The notes under the pieces were generated by a model. The model was not told the origin of the DNA. It ran no database searches and saw nothing but the letters and a program-made list of their open reading frames with translations. Of a DNA stretch of 64,000 bases, positions 35,489 to 43,281 are shown in pieces; position 1 is the stretch's first letter; every line of letters begins with the position of its first letter. Location of the stretch: the NCBI GenBank assembly GCA_964391365.1, contig CAYMKW010000002.1, forward strand, positions 1 through 64,000. The letters are read 5' to 3'. The translations under genes and the position numbers were made by a program. The DNA comes from SXMI01 sp964391365. Lineage in GTDB: Bacteria; Actinomycetota; Acidimicrobiia; Acidimicrobiales; Microtrichaceae.

Positions 35489-35892
35489 GCGGAGGGTTCC
35501 GGTCCGGCGACGGGGGGCGTGGTGGTCCGATCGCGCTCGAGTCGGGCTCCGGCCCAGGCGGCGACGAGACCGGCGGCGATGCTCACCACGCCCCAACCGG
35601 CCGCTCGGGCCACCGAGCCGTCGAGCAGGTCGTCGCCCAGCCGGACGGCGAGTGCCGACCAGGTGCTGAGGGTGCCGCAGAATCCGGCGCCGACCAGGTC
35701 GGCGGCATCCCGTCGGACCCAGCGTCCGCCGTGGACGGCGGCCTGGAGCCAGCCGAGCAGTCCGCTGGCGGCGGTGTTGACGAGGAGCAACGCGACGTAG
35801 GGATCGCCGCCGAGACCGCTCAGCGCGAGCCAGCGGAGGGCTCCGCCTGCGACGGCCCCCACCCCGATGGCCACCAGGCGTCGAGCTCGCAC
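35485..35892 (-). CDS. crcB: Fluoride channel CrcB/FluC, subunit 2
   Basis: 135 residues from GTG. Marks are AGGALRWLAL, YVALLLVNTAASGLLGWL and GFCGTLSTWSALA (FSTFS position changed to LSTWS). The Phe box is partly lost, as often seen when two crcB genes are paired and divide the work. No fluoride riboswitch is visible upstream (only 44 bases to pdxH). Confidence 0.88.
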   Translation of the reverse strand: MRARRLVAIGVGAVAGGALRWLALSGLGGDPYVALLLVNTAASGLLGWLQAAVHGGRWVRRDAADLVGAGFCGTLSTWSALAVRLGDDLLDGSVARAAGWGVVSIAAGLVAAWAGARLERDRTTTPPVAGPEPSA

Positions 35893-35924
35893 GGGAGGAC
35901 TCTACGGGTCGAGCGGCGGCGCCG

Positions 35925-35930
35925 TAGCCT
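35925..35930 (+). promoter_or_regulatory. -10 element of pdxH (leaderless type)
   Basis: TAGCCT ends 6 bases before GTG 35937. Confidence 0.5.
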
Positions 35931-35936
35931 GACGAC

Positions 35937-36578
35937 GTGGGTCTGGAACAGCGAACCGACTACGACTGGGGCACGCTCGACGAGGCCACGGTGGCCGAGG
36001 ACCCCGTCGAGCAGTTGGCGGTCTGGCTGGGCGACGCCGAGCGACTCGGTGTCCCGGAGTTCAACGCCATGGCCGTCACGACCGTCGACGACACGGGCCG
36101 GCCCCGTTCGCGCAACGTGCTGCTCCGCGGGGTGACGGACGGTGGGCTGCAGTTCTTCACCAACCGCGACAGCGAGAAGGGCCGGGATCTGGCCGCCGAC
36201 GACCGGGTGTGCGTCCTGTTCAGTTGGCTCGGGATCCACCGACAGGTCCGCATCCAGGGTCGGGCGGCGCCGATCGACGACGTTGCCAGCGACGAGTACT
36301 TCGCAACCCGCCCCCGGTCGAGCCAGCTCGGTGCCTGGGCGAGCGAGCAGTCGTCGGTCCTGACCGGTGGTCGGGCCGAGCTGATGGCCCGTCTGGACGA
36401 GGTGACGTCACGTCTCGACGGCCGGCCGGTGCCGCGACCGCCGTTCTGGGGTGGCTACACGGTGGTGCCCGACGAGTTCGAGTTCTGGCAGGGTCGGCCG
36501 AGTCGACTGCACGACCGGATCCGCTACCTCCGCACGGGCGCCGGAGCCGGTTGGTCCGTGGACCGTCTGTCCCCCTGA
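35937..36578 (+). CDS. pdxH: Pyridoxamine 5'-phosphate oxidase PdxH
   Basis: 213 residues. It oxidises PNP or PMP to pyridoxal phosphate with FMN and oxygen. Marks are EFNAMAVTTVDDTGRPRSRNVLLRG near residue 41, FFTNRDSEKGRDLA near 73, the Q-VRIQGRAAPI strand, the RPRSSQLGAWAS loop near 125, and the C-terminal PPFWGGYTVVPDEFEFWQGRPSRLHDRI. The C-terminus is typically RLSP. Single-gene unit. Confidence 0.95.
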   Translation: MGLEQRTDYDWGTLDEATVAEDPVEQLAVWLGDAERLGVPEFNAMAVTTVDDTGRPRSRNVLLRGVTDGGLQFFTNRDSEKGRDLAADDRVCVLFSWLGIHRQVRIQGRAAPIDDVASDEYFATRPRSSQLGAWASEQSSVLTGGRAELMARLDEVTSRLDGRPVPRPPFWGGYTVVPDEFEFWQGRPSRLHDRIRYLRTGAGAGWSVDRLSP

Positions 36579-36626
36579 CCCGCTCGCCCCATGATCGGCA
36601 CCCCGCCGCAGGGCGTTGCCGACGAC

Positions 36627-37394
36627 TCAGAGCGGTGTCGGCCGCCCGTCGGGTCCGGTGAAGGTGCTGCGCACCGGGAGGATCCGGTCGCCGTCCGGAT
36701 GATGGACGTGGACTCCGGTGCACACGGCGACGTCCGTGTCCTCCCAGGCGCGGGCGGCGAGTACCGAGGCCGTGACCGCATCGTCGATCCGGCCGGCCAG
36801 GGTGATGGTCAACGTGTCGAGCTCGGCCCGATCCTCGGCGCTGCACCCGTGGACCTCGGTCCAGAGCGTCTGCAGCTCGTGGTCGTCGAAGGGGCATCCG
36901 TGGTCGGCGTCCGTGCGGATCGCGTCGTTGACGGCGACCAGCGCCCCGCAGGTGGCGGACGCCTCGTCCTGACCGACTCGCAGGGTGGCTCCCACCATGC
37001 CGTCGGAGGTGATCCCGATGTGCGTGGTGCCGAGGACGAGCACGGCGCCCCGCCCGCCGTGTGCGGGCACGTGTGACAGGGCCGTCTGCCAGCCGGTGGG
37101 ACCGAGCGCCGGGATGCCACCGAGACCGCCCACGGTGAACGGGTGGCCCCATCGGGCATCCACCGCCGCGGCGAGCTCGGCGACCAGTTCGTCCCGGCAG
37201 GTCGAGAGCGCCACCAGCGTGTCGGCGGACTCGACGCCGCGCTCGGCGAGCCGGAGGAGCAGCCCGTCGAGGTGCGCCTCGAGGGGCACGGAACGCTCGA
37301 GCAGCGAGTCGGCGGAGCGAGGTTCCGTGCCGGCGATCGCCGGCGACGCAGGGCTCGGACGTTGCTGTCCGGTGGTGTCGGTCGCGGGAGGCAC
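36627..37394 (-). CDS. LCIB-type carbonic-anhydrase-like protein
   Basis: 255 residues from GTG 37394. The region 60-160 matches the LCIB/LCIC (theta, beta-like) carbonic anhydrase domain: Cys66 in LSTCRDELV, FTVGGLGGIPALGPTGWQTALSHVP near 86-110, His125 in GTTHIGITSDG, and Cys149 in SATCGALVAVND. The three ligands have the spacing expected for the zinc site, including 24 residues between His and second Cys. Asp68 fits the Asp of the C-x-D-x-R motif of beta-class enzymes, but the Arg position is Leu70, so activity is uncertain. Cytosolic, no signal peptide. It may serve bicarbonate supply or sensing. Confidence 0.72.
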   Translation of the reverse strand: MPPATDTTGQQRPSPASPAIAGTEPRSADSLLERSVPLEAHLDGLLLRLAERGVESADTLVALSTCRDELVAELAAAVDARWGHPFTVGGLGGIPALGPTGWQTALSHVPAHGGRGAVLVLGTTHIGITSDGMVGATLRVGQDEASATCGALVAVNDAIRTDADHGCPFDDHELQTLWTEVHGCSAEDRAELDTLTITLAGRIDDAVTASVLAARAWEDTDVAVCTGVHVHHPDGDRILPVRSTFTGPDGRPTPL

Positions 37395-37400
37395 GTTTCG

Positions 37401-37406
37401 ACGGTA
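37401..37406 (-). promoter_or_regulatory. -10 element of the LCIB-type gene (leaderless type)
   Basis: On the minus strand TACCGT ends 6 bases before the GTG at 37394. Confidence 0.45.
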
Positions 37407-37442
37407 CCACCTGATCCAGTAAACCGGAAATCAATGTCCTCT

Positions 37443-38321
37443 TTACTCGCCCGGTGGGACCGCCCGTTCCTGCTGTCGGCGCCGCACCAGCAGCCCGCCG
37501 ACCGCCGCTCCGATCGCGACGAGCAGGGCGCAGCCGACCGCCAGTCGCACTGCGCCCACCCCCTCGATCCACGACTGGATCGACGACTGGAGATCCCGGG
37601 TCCAGCTGACCAGGCCCGACGATCCTGCGCCGTTCAGCTCCTGCACCTCGACCCAGGCGTAGTAGGTGACGAAGATCCCGGCCAGCATCATCAGCACGCC
37701 CGAGATCACCTGGACGTGGGGGAGCACCCGGCGGAACGCCGTGACGACTCCGGTGCGGGCCAGAGCCACCGCCACGGTGAGCACGGCGAGCGCGGCGCCC
37801 ATTCCCAGCGCGTACACGACGAAGGTGAGGAGCGTGGCGAGGGGATCCCCGTCGTCGAGCGTCGTGGAGACGATCGAGATGAAGACCCCGATCGAACAGC
37901 TCAGCGATGCGACGGCGTACGTGACGCCGTAGAGGAACATCGAGGAGAGTTCCCGACCCTCGGAACTGAGCTGGAGCTTCGGCAGACGCACGACGGGCTC
38001 GAACCCCCGGACGACCGCCACACCCAGGACGACCAGGCCGACGCCCACGGCCATCGTCACGTAGGGGAGTCGCTCGGCGACGACGCCCGAGATCGATGAC
38101 CACACCAGACCGACGACCCCGAAGACGGTCACGAACCCGAGTGTGACGGCGAGGGACACCCACAGCGCTCGGGCCACGGGCGACCGCCGGGCCTCGGCAT
38201 CGTCCGCCTGGTCCAGGCCGAGGAAGTAGGTCAGGTACGCAGGCAGCAGAGCGAACCCACACGGGTTCACCGTCGTGATCATCCCGGCCGTGAACGCCAG
38301 GGCGAGCCGGGTCGAGTTCAC
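37443..38321 (-). CDS. ccdA: CcdA/DsbD-type thiol-disulfide transmembrane protein
   Basis: 292 residues from GTG, about seven helices. The two redox cysteines of the family are in TTVNPCGFALLPAYL (helix 1) and VASLSCSIGVFISIV (helix 4). It carries reducing power across the membrane to an outer thioredoxin, here the TlpA-like protein whose gene overlaps its start. In actinobacteria this pair serves cytochrome c maturation, which fits the cytochrome c domain of CtaC. Confidence 0.9.
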   Translation of the reverse strand: MNSTRLALAFTAGMITTVNPCGFALLPAYLTYFLGLDQADDAEARRSPVARALWVSLAVTLGFVTVFGVVGLVWSSISGVVAERLPYVTMAVGVGLVVLGVAVVRGFEPVVRLPKLQLSSEGRELSSMFLYGVTYAVASLSCSIGVFISIVSTTLDDGDPLATLLTFVVYALGMGAALAVLTVAVALARTGVVTAFRRVLPHVQVISGVLMMLAGIFVTYYAWVEVQELNGAGSSGLVSWTRDLQSSIQSWIEGVGAVRLAVGCALLVAIGAAVGGLLVRRRQQERAVPPGE

Positions 38322-38989
38322 CTCGGGTCGATCCCGTTGCGCCGGAGCAGCTCGTCGAGTCCGGTCGCATCGAGGGCTCCGCCGACCATCTCGAGCACGG
38401 TGCCGTCGGCGCCCACCAGGACGGTCCGGGGCAGTGCGGTCCCGGCGAACGTGGCGAACAGTTCGCCCCGGGGGTCGTCGGCGTTGCGGTAGGTGACACC
38501 GGTTCGCCGGATCTGCTCGGCCGCGCCGGCTGCCGTGTCGGTCACGTCGACACCCACGACCTGCACTCGGTCACCCGCCCGCTCGGAAACGTCCTGGAAC
38601 AGTGGCATCTCCTGCACGCACGGGGCGCAGGTCGAGGACCAGAAGTTGATCAGGACCGGTGTCCCGACCAGGTCCCCGAGCTCCTGGCGGCCACCGTCGA
38701 GGTAGTCGAGGGTGACCGCCGGCGCAGGCTCGCCGACGACGGCGGTGGGCGTGCCCTCGGGGACGGCGGGGACCACGGCCAGGTCCTGGAGCGCGTTCGC
38801 CGGATCGACCGAGACGTCGCCGAGGCGGCGCAGGGCGACGAGGGTGAATCCGGCGGCCACGCAGAGCGCCACCAGGGCCGCGACGATGATCGTGCGCGCT
38901 CCCGCCCGTCGGCGGGTCGGCGCCGAGGTTCCGGCGCCGTCGGCCGGATCGGCGCCGGCGCCGTGCTCGTCGGTGGAGTGGGTGCTCAT
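38318..38989 (-). CDS. TlpA/ResA-like membrane-anchored thioredoxin
   Basis: 223 residues from ATG 38989. One N-terminal helix (about 31-52) anchors a periplasm-facing thioredoxin domain with the active site NFWSSTCAPCVQEMP near residue 122 and the cis-Pro loop TALPRTVLVG near 188. Partner of the CcdA-type protein (4-base overlap). Likely keeps apocytochrome c cysteines reduced. Confidence 0.9.
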   Translation of the reverse strand: MSTHSTDEHGAGADPADGAGTSAPTRRRAGARTIIVAALVALCVAAGFTLVALRRLGDVSVDPANALQDLAVVPAVPEGTPTAVVGEPAPAVTLDYLDGGRQELGDLVGTPVLINFWSSTCAPCVQEMPLFQDVSERAGDRVQVVGVDVTDTAAGAAEQIRRTGVTYRNADDPRGELFATFAGTALPRTVLVGADGTVLEMVGGALDATGLDELLRRNGIDPR

Positions 38990-39060
38990 CGTGGTCGGGG
39001 GTTCCGCTGCCCGGGGGAGGCTACGGCACCGACCCCCGCGGTTCACGCCGCGTTGACCGG

Positions 39061-39459
39061 TCAGGTCCGGGCGGGTTCGGGTCCGCTGCGTGCGACGAGC
39101 CACCGGTAGGCATCGGGGAGCTCCACCGGCGGGAAGGAGTCCTCGGGCCGGGCCTGACGGGGCGGCCGGCCGCGCCGCCTCTTCTGGAGGACGATCCTGC
39201 CGTCGACGAAGAGGTGGCCTCCCCAGACCCCGGCAGGCTCCCGGTTGGCCACGGCGGTGTCGAGGCACTCGCGCCGCACCGGACAGGACAGGCAGAGGCG
39301 CTTGGCGGCGGTGACGTCGTCGAGGTCGTCCGAGTAGAAGCCGACCGGTGTCAGGTCGCGGCACGCAGCCAGTTCCTGCCAGTCGAGCCCGCCGGGCTGC
39401 TCGTCCTGGAGGACGGTGCCCGTGGCGGGGTTGGTCTCGTGGTTGGTGGTGTCGTTCAC
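39061..39459 (-). CDS. WhiB-family iron-sulfur regulator
   Basis: 132 residues from GTG. The four cluster ligands are visible: AACRD, then CLSCPVRREC (C-x2-C-x5-C). GVWGG follows, and a basic AT-hook-like segment KRRRGRPPR near residue 95 binds DNA. A ~30-residue C-terminal tail follows. WhiB proteins work with the main sigma factor. The upstream region of about 480 bases is unusually long and contains a strong hairpin. Confidence 0.93.
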   Translation of the reverse strand: MNDTTNHETNPATGTVLQDEQPGGLDWQELAACRDLTPVGFYSDDLDDVTAAKRLCLSCPVRRECLDTAVANREPAGVWGGHLFVDGRIVLQKRRRGRPPRQARPEDSFPPVELPDAYRWLVARSGPEPART

Positions 39460-39569
39460 GGCTGGCTCGCTTCGTCGTGGTCCCGGTGCTTGGCCGGGCC
39501 CGGTGTGTTCGTTCGTTGGCCCCGGACTCGCAGCGGTGTCGCCGTCGAATCGGTGGGCGACGGCGCCCC

Positions 39570-39622
39570 GGAACGCAACAGAGCCGCCGGGACGTTGTCC
39601 CGACGGCTCTGGAGTGCGTTCC
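39570..39622 (-). other. Long hairpin upstream of whiB
   Basis: Two nested arms: GGAACGCA (39570-39577) with TGCGTTCC (39615-39622), then 14 bp AGAGCCG..GGGAC with GTCCCG..CGGCTCT (one mismatch), a 3-base GTT loop and a small internal loop. It lies 111 bases from the whiB start. It may be a terminator of what lies to its right or a structured whiB leader. Confidence 0.6.
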
Positions 39623-39631
39623 CGCTGCTCG

Positions 39632-39646
39632 GATCAGGTGCTGATC
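39632..39646. repeat. Short palindrome
   Basis: GATCAG, three bases, CTGATC. It lies ten bases from the long hairpin and overlaps the stop of the weak 62-residue frame at 39645. Confidence 0.4.
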
Positions 39647-39833
39647 AGTGCGGTGTGCCTCCCCGTCGGGACGTCCGGTGGCCTCGGTAGTGGCCGAATC
39701 GGTCGCCGTCGTGGTTCGCCGACTTCGCCGGCCAAGCGGCTGCGGCGAGCGGCTTGGCGGTGGACGCCGTGACACCGCGCCGGGCCACGAACCGGGTCGA
39801 CCGGGCGGTGGGGGAGGCGGTGGGTGCGTTCAC
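39645..39833 (-). CDS. Possible 62-residue basic peptide (weak)
   Basis: An open frame from GTG in the 39460-39940 gap, encoding a Lys/Arg/Ala-rich peptide (ARSTRFVARRGVTASTAKP). The only support is position: it ends just before the palindrome and long hairpin that could terminate it. There is no ribosome site. No family recognised. The rest of the gap shows no gene. Confidence 0.22.
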   Translation of the reverse strand: MNAPTASPTARSTRFVARRGVTASTAKPLAAAAWPAKSANHDGDRFGHYRGHRTSRRGGTPH

Positions 39834-39940
39834 GATGGTTCGATTCGGTCCGCAGGGACTCCGCCGAGCGAACCACGGCGCTCGGAGTGCCGTCAAGCGA
39901 ATTGACCCTCGTCGGCGACGGCCCGGTGCCGCCGGTCCGA

Positions 39941-40513
39941 TCAGGGCTCGGGCGTTCCCGTGCCGTCAGGTGTCGCAGCGGCATCCCGGAAGACGGTCCC
40001 GCGCCAGTAGCGGAGCTCGTCCACCGACTCGCGGATGTCGTCCATGGCCCGGTGGGCGGTCGCCTTGCGGGGTTGGGCGGACAGGGCCCCGGGGTACCAG
40101 CGCCGGGCCAGCTCCTTGATGGTCGACACGTCGACCGACCGGTAGTGCAGGTACTCCTCGATCTCGGGGAGGTACGCCGCCAGGAACCGCCGGTCCATGC
40201 CGATCGAGTTCCCACACAGCGGAACCGTCCGAGGCTCCGGCACATGCTCCCGGATGAACGCGAGCGTCTGCGCCCCCGCCTCCTCCAGCGTCGTGGTGGA
40301 GGAGCGGATCTGCTCGAGCAGACCGCTCGACGTGTGCATGTCGAGCACGAACGGATCCATGGCGGCCAGGGCCGACTCGTCGGTGGCGACCACCAGGTCG
40401 GGTCCCTCGGCGACGATCTGCAGGTCGTCGTCGGTGACGAGGGTGGCGATCTCGACGATCCGGTCGGTCGTCGGGTCGAGCCCGGTCATCTCGAGGTCCA
40501 TCCACACGAGCAT
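39941..40513 (-). CDS. orn: Oligoribonuclease Orn
   Basis: 190 residues. It degrades dinucleotides from RNA and c-di-GMP breakdown to single nucleotides. DEDDh exonuclease motifs: VWMDLEMTGLDP (Exo I), PLCGNSIGMDRRFL (Exo II, near residue 97), and RKATAHRAMDDIRESVDELRYWR (Exo III with its His). The length and HRAMDDI motif are diagnostic. Confidence 0.96.
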   Translation of the reverse strand: MLVWMDLEMTGLDPTTDRIVEIATLVTDDDLQIVAEGPDLVVATDESALAAMDPFVLDMHTSSGLLEQIRSSTTTLEEAGAQTLAFIREHVPEPRTVPLCGNSIGMDRRFLAAYLPEIEEYLHYRSVDVSTIKELARRWYPGALSAQPRKATAHRAMDDIRESVDELRYWRGTVFRDAAATPDGTGTPEP

Positions 40514-40519
40514 CGGGCC

Positions 40520-40525
40520 ACCCTA
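40520..40525 (-). promoter_or_regulatory. -10 element of orn (leaderless type)
   Basis: On the minus strand TAGGGT ends 6 bases before the ATG at 40513. Confidence 0.5.
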
Positions 40526-40557
40526 CGGGCGACGGCTCCGGGATCCGGTCACCGGGA

Positions 40558-40586
40558 TTGGCTGGGCTTTCAGGAATGGTTATCAT
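40558..40586 (+). promoter_or_regulatory. Promoter of the Zn/Mn uptake operon
   Basis: TTGGCT (40558-40563), 17 bases, TATCAT (40581-40586), then 7 bases to the GTG at 40594. This is the best -35/-10 pair in the window and predicts a leaderless mRNA. Confidence 0.7.
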
Positions 40587-40592
40587 CCCTGA
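40570..40592. promoter_or_regulatory. 23-bp near-palindromic operator (Zur/Mur/Fur-like)
   Basis: Arms TCAGG-x-ATG-x-T and A-x-CAT-x-CCTGA are mirror images around position 40581. The core ATGGTTATCAT resembles Fur-family boxes (ATGATAATCAT). It covers the -10 and ends two bases before the start codon, so binding would block transcription. Confidence 0.68.
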
Positions 40593-40593
40593 C

Positions 40594-41610
40594 GTGACAC
40601 CAACCTCCGAACCATTCGTCCGTCGGGTCGCCGTGCCGGTGGCCCTGCTCCTCACCGCCGCGCTCGCGGCCTGCGGAACCGAGGAGACCGCCAGCACCTC
40701 GACCGCCGCCCCGACCTCGACCGCCGCCCCGACCTCGACCGCCGCCCCGACCTCCACCGTTGCGCCGGCCTCCGACTCGACGGCTGTGCCGCCCTGCCCG
40801 GTCGAGGCCATCCAGGTGGTCGTGAGCGTCAACCAGTGGGGAGACATCGTCGACCAGCTCGCCGGTGCCTGTGGTGACGTGACGACGGTCATCAACTCGG
40901 CGGCGGCCGATCCGCACGACTACGAGCCCTCACCCGCAGACATCGCCTCGTTCACCGACGCCGAGATCGTCGTGGTCAACGGCTGCGACTACGACCACTG
41001 GGCCGACGAGACCGCCGAGGGCCTCGACCCGGCACCGACGATCGTGAACGCCTGTGAGGTCGTCGGGAAGACCGATGGCGACAACCCCCACATCTGGTAC
41101 GGGCCCGAGTACGTGTTCGAGGTGGCCGCTGCGGTGACCCAGCAGCTGCAGGCCGCCCTGCCGTCGACGGGAACGTACTTCGCCGACCGGGCCGCGGCCT
41201 GGGACTCGAGCATGCAGGGGTACCGGGACGAGGTCGCCGCCATCCGGTCGCAGTTCCCCGGCCGCTCCTACGCCGCGACCGAGTCGGTGTTCGAGTACAT
41301 GGGTGAGGCGCTCACGCTGGAGAACACCACTCCGGAGGGCTTCGCCCGGGCGGCGGCCAACGAGACCGACCCGTCACCGGGCGACGTCCAGGCCTTCGAC
41401 CAGCTCCTCACCTCGGGCGGGGCGAGCGTGCTCGTCTACAACGTCCAGACCGAGGGCGCCATCCCCGAGCAGGTGCGAGGCACCGCCGAGGGCGCCGGCG
41501 TCCCCGTGGTGGACGTGACCGAGTCGATCCCCGAGGGAGTGGGCTCGTTCGCCGAGTGGCAGGTCGGCCAGCTCCGGGCATTGTCCGCCGCACTCGCCGG
41601 CGGGCAGTGA
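40594..41610 (+). CDS. Metal (Zn/Mn) ABC transporter substrate-binding lipoprotein
   Basis: 338 residues from GTG 40594. Signal peptide with lipobox LTAALAACG (Cys near residue 27), then a Thr/Ser/Ala/Pro linker containing an 18-bp tandem repeat, then a cluster A-I binding protein. Metal ligands by pattern are His in AADPHDYEPS, His in DNPHIWYG and Glu in AATESVFEYM. The third ligand being Glu and not His is the PsaA/MntA-type arrangement, which suggests Mn(II) as well as Zn(II). It sits on the outer face of the membrane and feeds the two following genes. Confidence 0.87.
   Translation: MTPTSEPFVRRVAVPVALLLTAALAACGTEETASTSTAAPTSTAAPTSTAAPTSTVAPASDSTAVPPCPVEAIQVVVSVNQWGDIVDQLAGACGDVTTVINSAAADPHDYEPSPADIASFTDAEIVVVNGCDYDHWADETAEGLDPAPTIVNACEVVGKTDGDNPHIWYGPEYVFEVAAAVTQQLQAALPSTGTYFADRAAAWDSSMQGYRDEVAAIRSQFPGRSYAATESVFEYMGEALTLENTTPEGFARAAANETDPSPGDVQAFDQLLTSGGASVLVYNVQTEGAIPEQVRGTAEGAGVPVVDVTESIPEGVGSFAEWQVGQLRALSAALAGGQ
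40696..40767 (+). repeat. 18-bp tandem repeat in the lipoprotein linker
   Basis: Three identical 18-bp units (40696-40713, 40714-40731, 40732-40749) encoding TSTAAP, plus a diverged fourth (40750-40767). They lie between the lipid anchor and the binding domain, so copy changes alter the tether length only. Confidence 0.9.
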
Positions 41611-42377
41611 GCGAACCGCCGCCGGCGGTCCGGCTCCGCAACGCCTCGGTCGCGTACGGGGGCCGGGCGGTCTGGTCGCACGGTGACCTGACCATCCCGG
41701 CCGGCGGGCTGGTCTGCGTCATCGGTCCGAACGGCTCGGGCAAGACGAGTCTCATCCGACTCCTCCTGGGGCTGATCCCGCCGGCAACGGGCACCGTCGA
41801 GGTGCTCGACGCCCCGGCGCGACGGGGCAACCCCCGCATCGGATACGTACCCCAGCGATTCGGTGACTCGATCGGCGACGCGATCACCGGGCGTGACCTG
41901 GTCCGACTCGGTCACACCGGCAACCGGTGGGGGCTCCGACGGGACCCGGAGGTCGAGGCCGACGTCACCGCAGCGCTCGACGCGGTCGACGCGGCCGGAT
42001 TCGCCTCGGCCCGTCTCGCCACGTTGTCGGGTGGCCAACAGCAACGGATTGCGGTCGCCCAGGCGTTGGTCGGTGCTCCCGACCTGTTGATCCTCGACGA
42101 ACCGCTCGCCAACCTCGACCTGCGCAACCAGCGTGAGGTGGTCGACATGCTCGCCGAGGTCCACCGGGCCCGGGACGTGACCATCCTGGTCGTGGTCCAC
42201 GACCTGAACCCGTTCCTGTCGCACGTCACCGGCATCGTCTACCTCCTCGACGGCCACCCCCACTACGGGGCGGTCTCGGACGTGGTGGACGGCGACCTCC
42301 TCACGCACCTGTACGGCACATCGGTGCAGGTCGTCCGGACCGCCACCGGTGACCTGTACACCCGGGGCGGCTCGTGA
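41607..42377 (+). CDS. Metal ABC transporter ATP-binding protein
   Basis: 256 residues from GTG 41607, overlapping the previous stop. Walker A GPNGSGKTSL (near residue 40), Q-loop YVPQRFGDS, signature LSGGQQQR, Walker B LLILDEPLANLD and switch VVHDLNPF. The family is ZnuC/MntB-like by context. Drives import through the next gene's permease. Confidence 0.92.
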   Translation: MSEPPPAVRLRNASVAYGGRAVWSHGDLTIPAGGLVCVIGPNGSGKTSLIRLLLGLIPPATGTVEVLDAPARRGNPRIGYVPQRFGDSIGDAITGRDLVRLGHTGNRWGLRRDPEVEADVTAALDAVDAAGFASARLATLSGGQQQRIAVAQALVGAPDLLILDEPLANLDLRNQREVVDMLAEVHRARDVTILVVVHDLNPFLSHVTGIVYLLDGHPHYGAVSDVVDGDLLTHLYGTSVQVVRTATGDLYTRGGS

Positions 42378-43270
42378 CACCGGCCGCACTGATCGCCGAG
42401 GTCGGCTACCAGTCGGACTGGCTCGAGACGCTCGGTGCGCCGTTCATGCGCAACGCATTCATCGGCGGGATCCTCGTGGCGGTCGCCGGTGGGCTCATCG
42501 GGTACTTCGTGGTCGTGCGTGGCGGGGAGTTCGCAGCCCACGCGCTCGGTCACATCGGTTTCCCCGGGGCGACGGGCGCCGTGCTGCTCGGCCTGTCCCC
42601 CACGCTGGGCCTCGGGGTGTTCTGCGTGGCCGGCGCCCTCGTGATCGGTGCGCTGGGGAACCGGGCCCGCGACCAGGCGGTCGCCACGGGCACCGTGCTC
42701 GCGTTCGCGACCGGGCTCGGGGTCCTCTTCGCATCCCTCGCCACCCGGAACACGTCGACGATCACCAGCGTGCTCTTCGGCAACCTGCTGGCGGTGTCGA
42801 GCGACCAGATCCTGGTCTTCGCCGCCGTCACGGCGGTGATCGCCGTCGTGCTCGGTGTGATCGCCCGTCCGCTCACCCTCGCCTCGATCTCCCCCGAGGT
42901 CGCCGCCGCCAAGGGAGTTCCGGTGCACCTGCTCGGGATGTGCTTCCTGGTCCTGATGGCGCTGGCCAAGACGATCGCCGTCCAGGTGGTCGGGACCCTG
43001 CTGCTCTTCGCGCTCCTCGTCACGCCACCTGCGGCGGCACTGCGCTTCAGTGCCCGACCCGGAGTGGTCTGTCTGCTGGGGACGGCCTTCGGCGTGGTGT
43101 CGGTGGTCCTCGGACTGGTCGTCGCCGTGGTGTTCAACCTGCCGCCGAGCTTCTTCATCGTCACGATCTCGACGGTGATCTGGGCTGCGGCCATGGTCGT
43201 GACGAGGGAGCGTCACCGGGACGGCGGCGGGACGGCCGACGCTGCGGAGCGACCAGGCCCTGACCGCTAG
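42374..43270 (+). CDS. Metal ABC transporter permease (ABC-3 family)
   Basis: 298 residues from GTG, about eight helices. ABC-3 marks are FMRNAFIGGILVAVAGGLIGYFVVVRGGEFAAHALGHIGFPG at the start and the coupling segment SISPEVAAAKGVPVHLL near residue 178, plus LVTPPAAALRF. Completes the ZnuABC/MntABC-type importer; the 4-base overlaps imply one operon. Confidence 0.92.
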   Translation: MTPAALIAEVGYQSDWLETLGAPFMRNAFIGGILVAVAGGLIGYFVVVRGGEFAAHALGHIGFPGATGAVLLGLSPTLGLGVFCVAGALVIGALGNRARDQAVATGTVLAFATGLGVLFASLATRNTSTITSVLFGNLLAVSSDQILVFAAVTAVIAVVLGVIARPLTLASISPEVAAAKGVPVHLLGMCFLVLMALAKTIAVQVVGTLLLFALLVTPPAAALRFSARPGVVCLLGTAFGVVSVVLGLVVAVVFNLPPSFFIVTISTVIWAAAMVVTRERHRDGGGTADAAERPGPDR

Positions 43271-43273
43271 CGT
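43268..43273 (+). promoter_or_regulatory. -10 element of dut
   Basis: TAGCGT overlaps the permease stop and ends 8 bases before GTG 43282, so dut can be transcribed alone, leaderless. Confidence 0.42.
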
Positions 43274-43281
43274 CTGCGTTC

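Noticed and set aside
35893..35936. Fluoride riboswitch for the crcB pair
   Set aside because: Only 44 bases separate the crcB start and pdxH, too short for the motif, and no matching sequence is seen.
39824..40597. Plus-strand 257-codon frame opposite orn
   Set aside because: orn has all catalytic motifs on the other strand; this frame has none.
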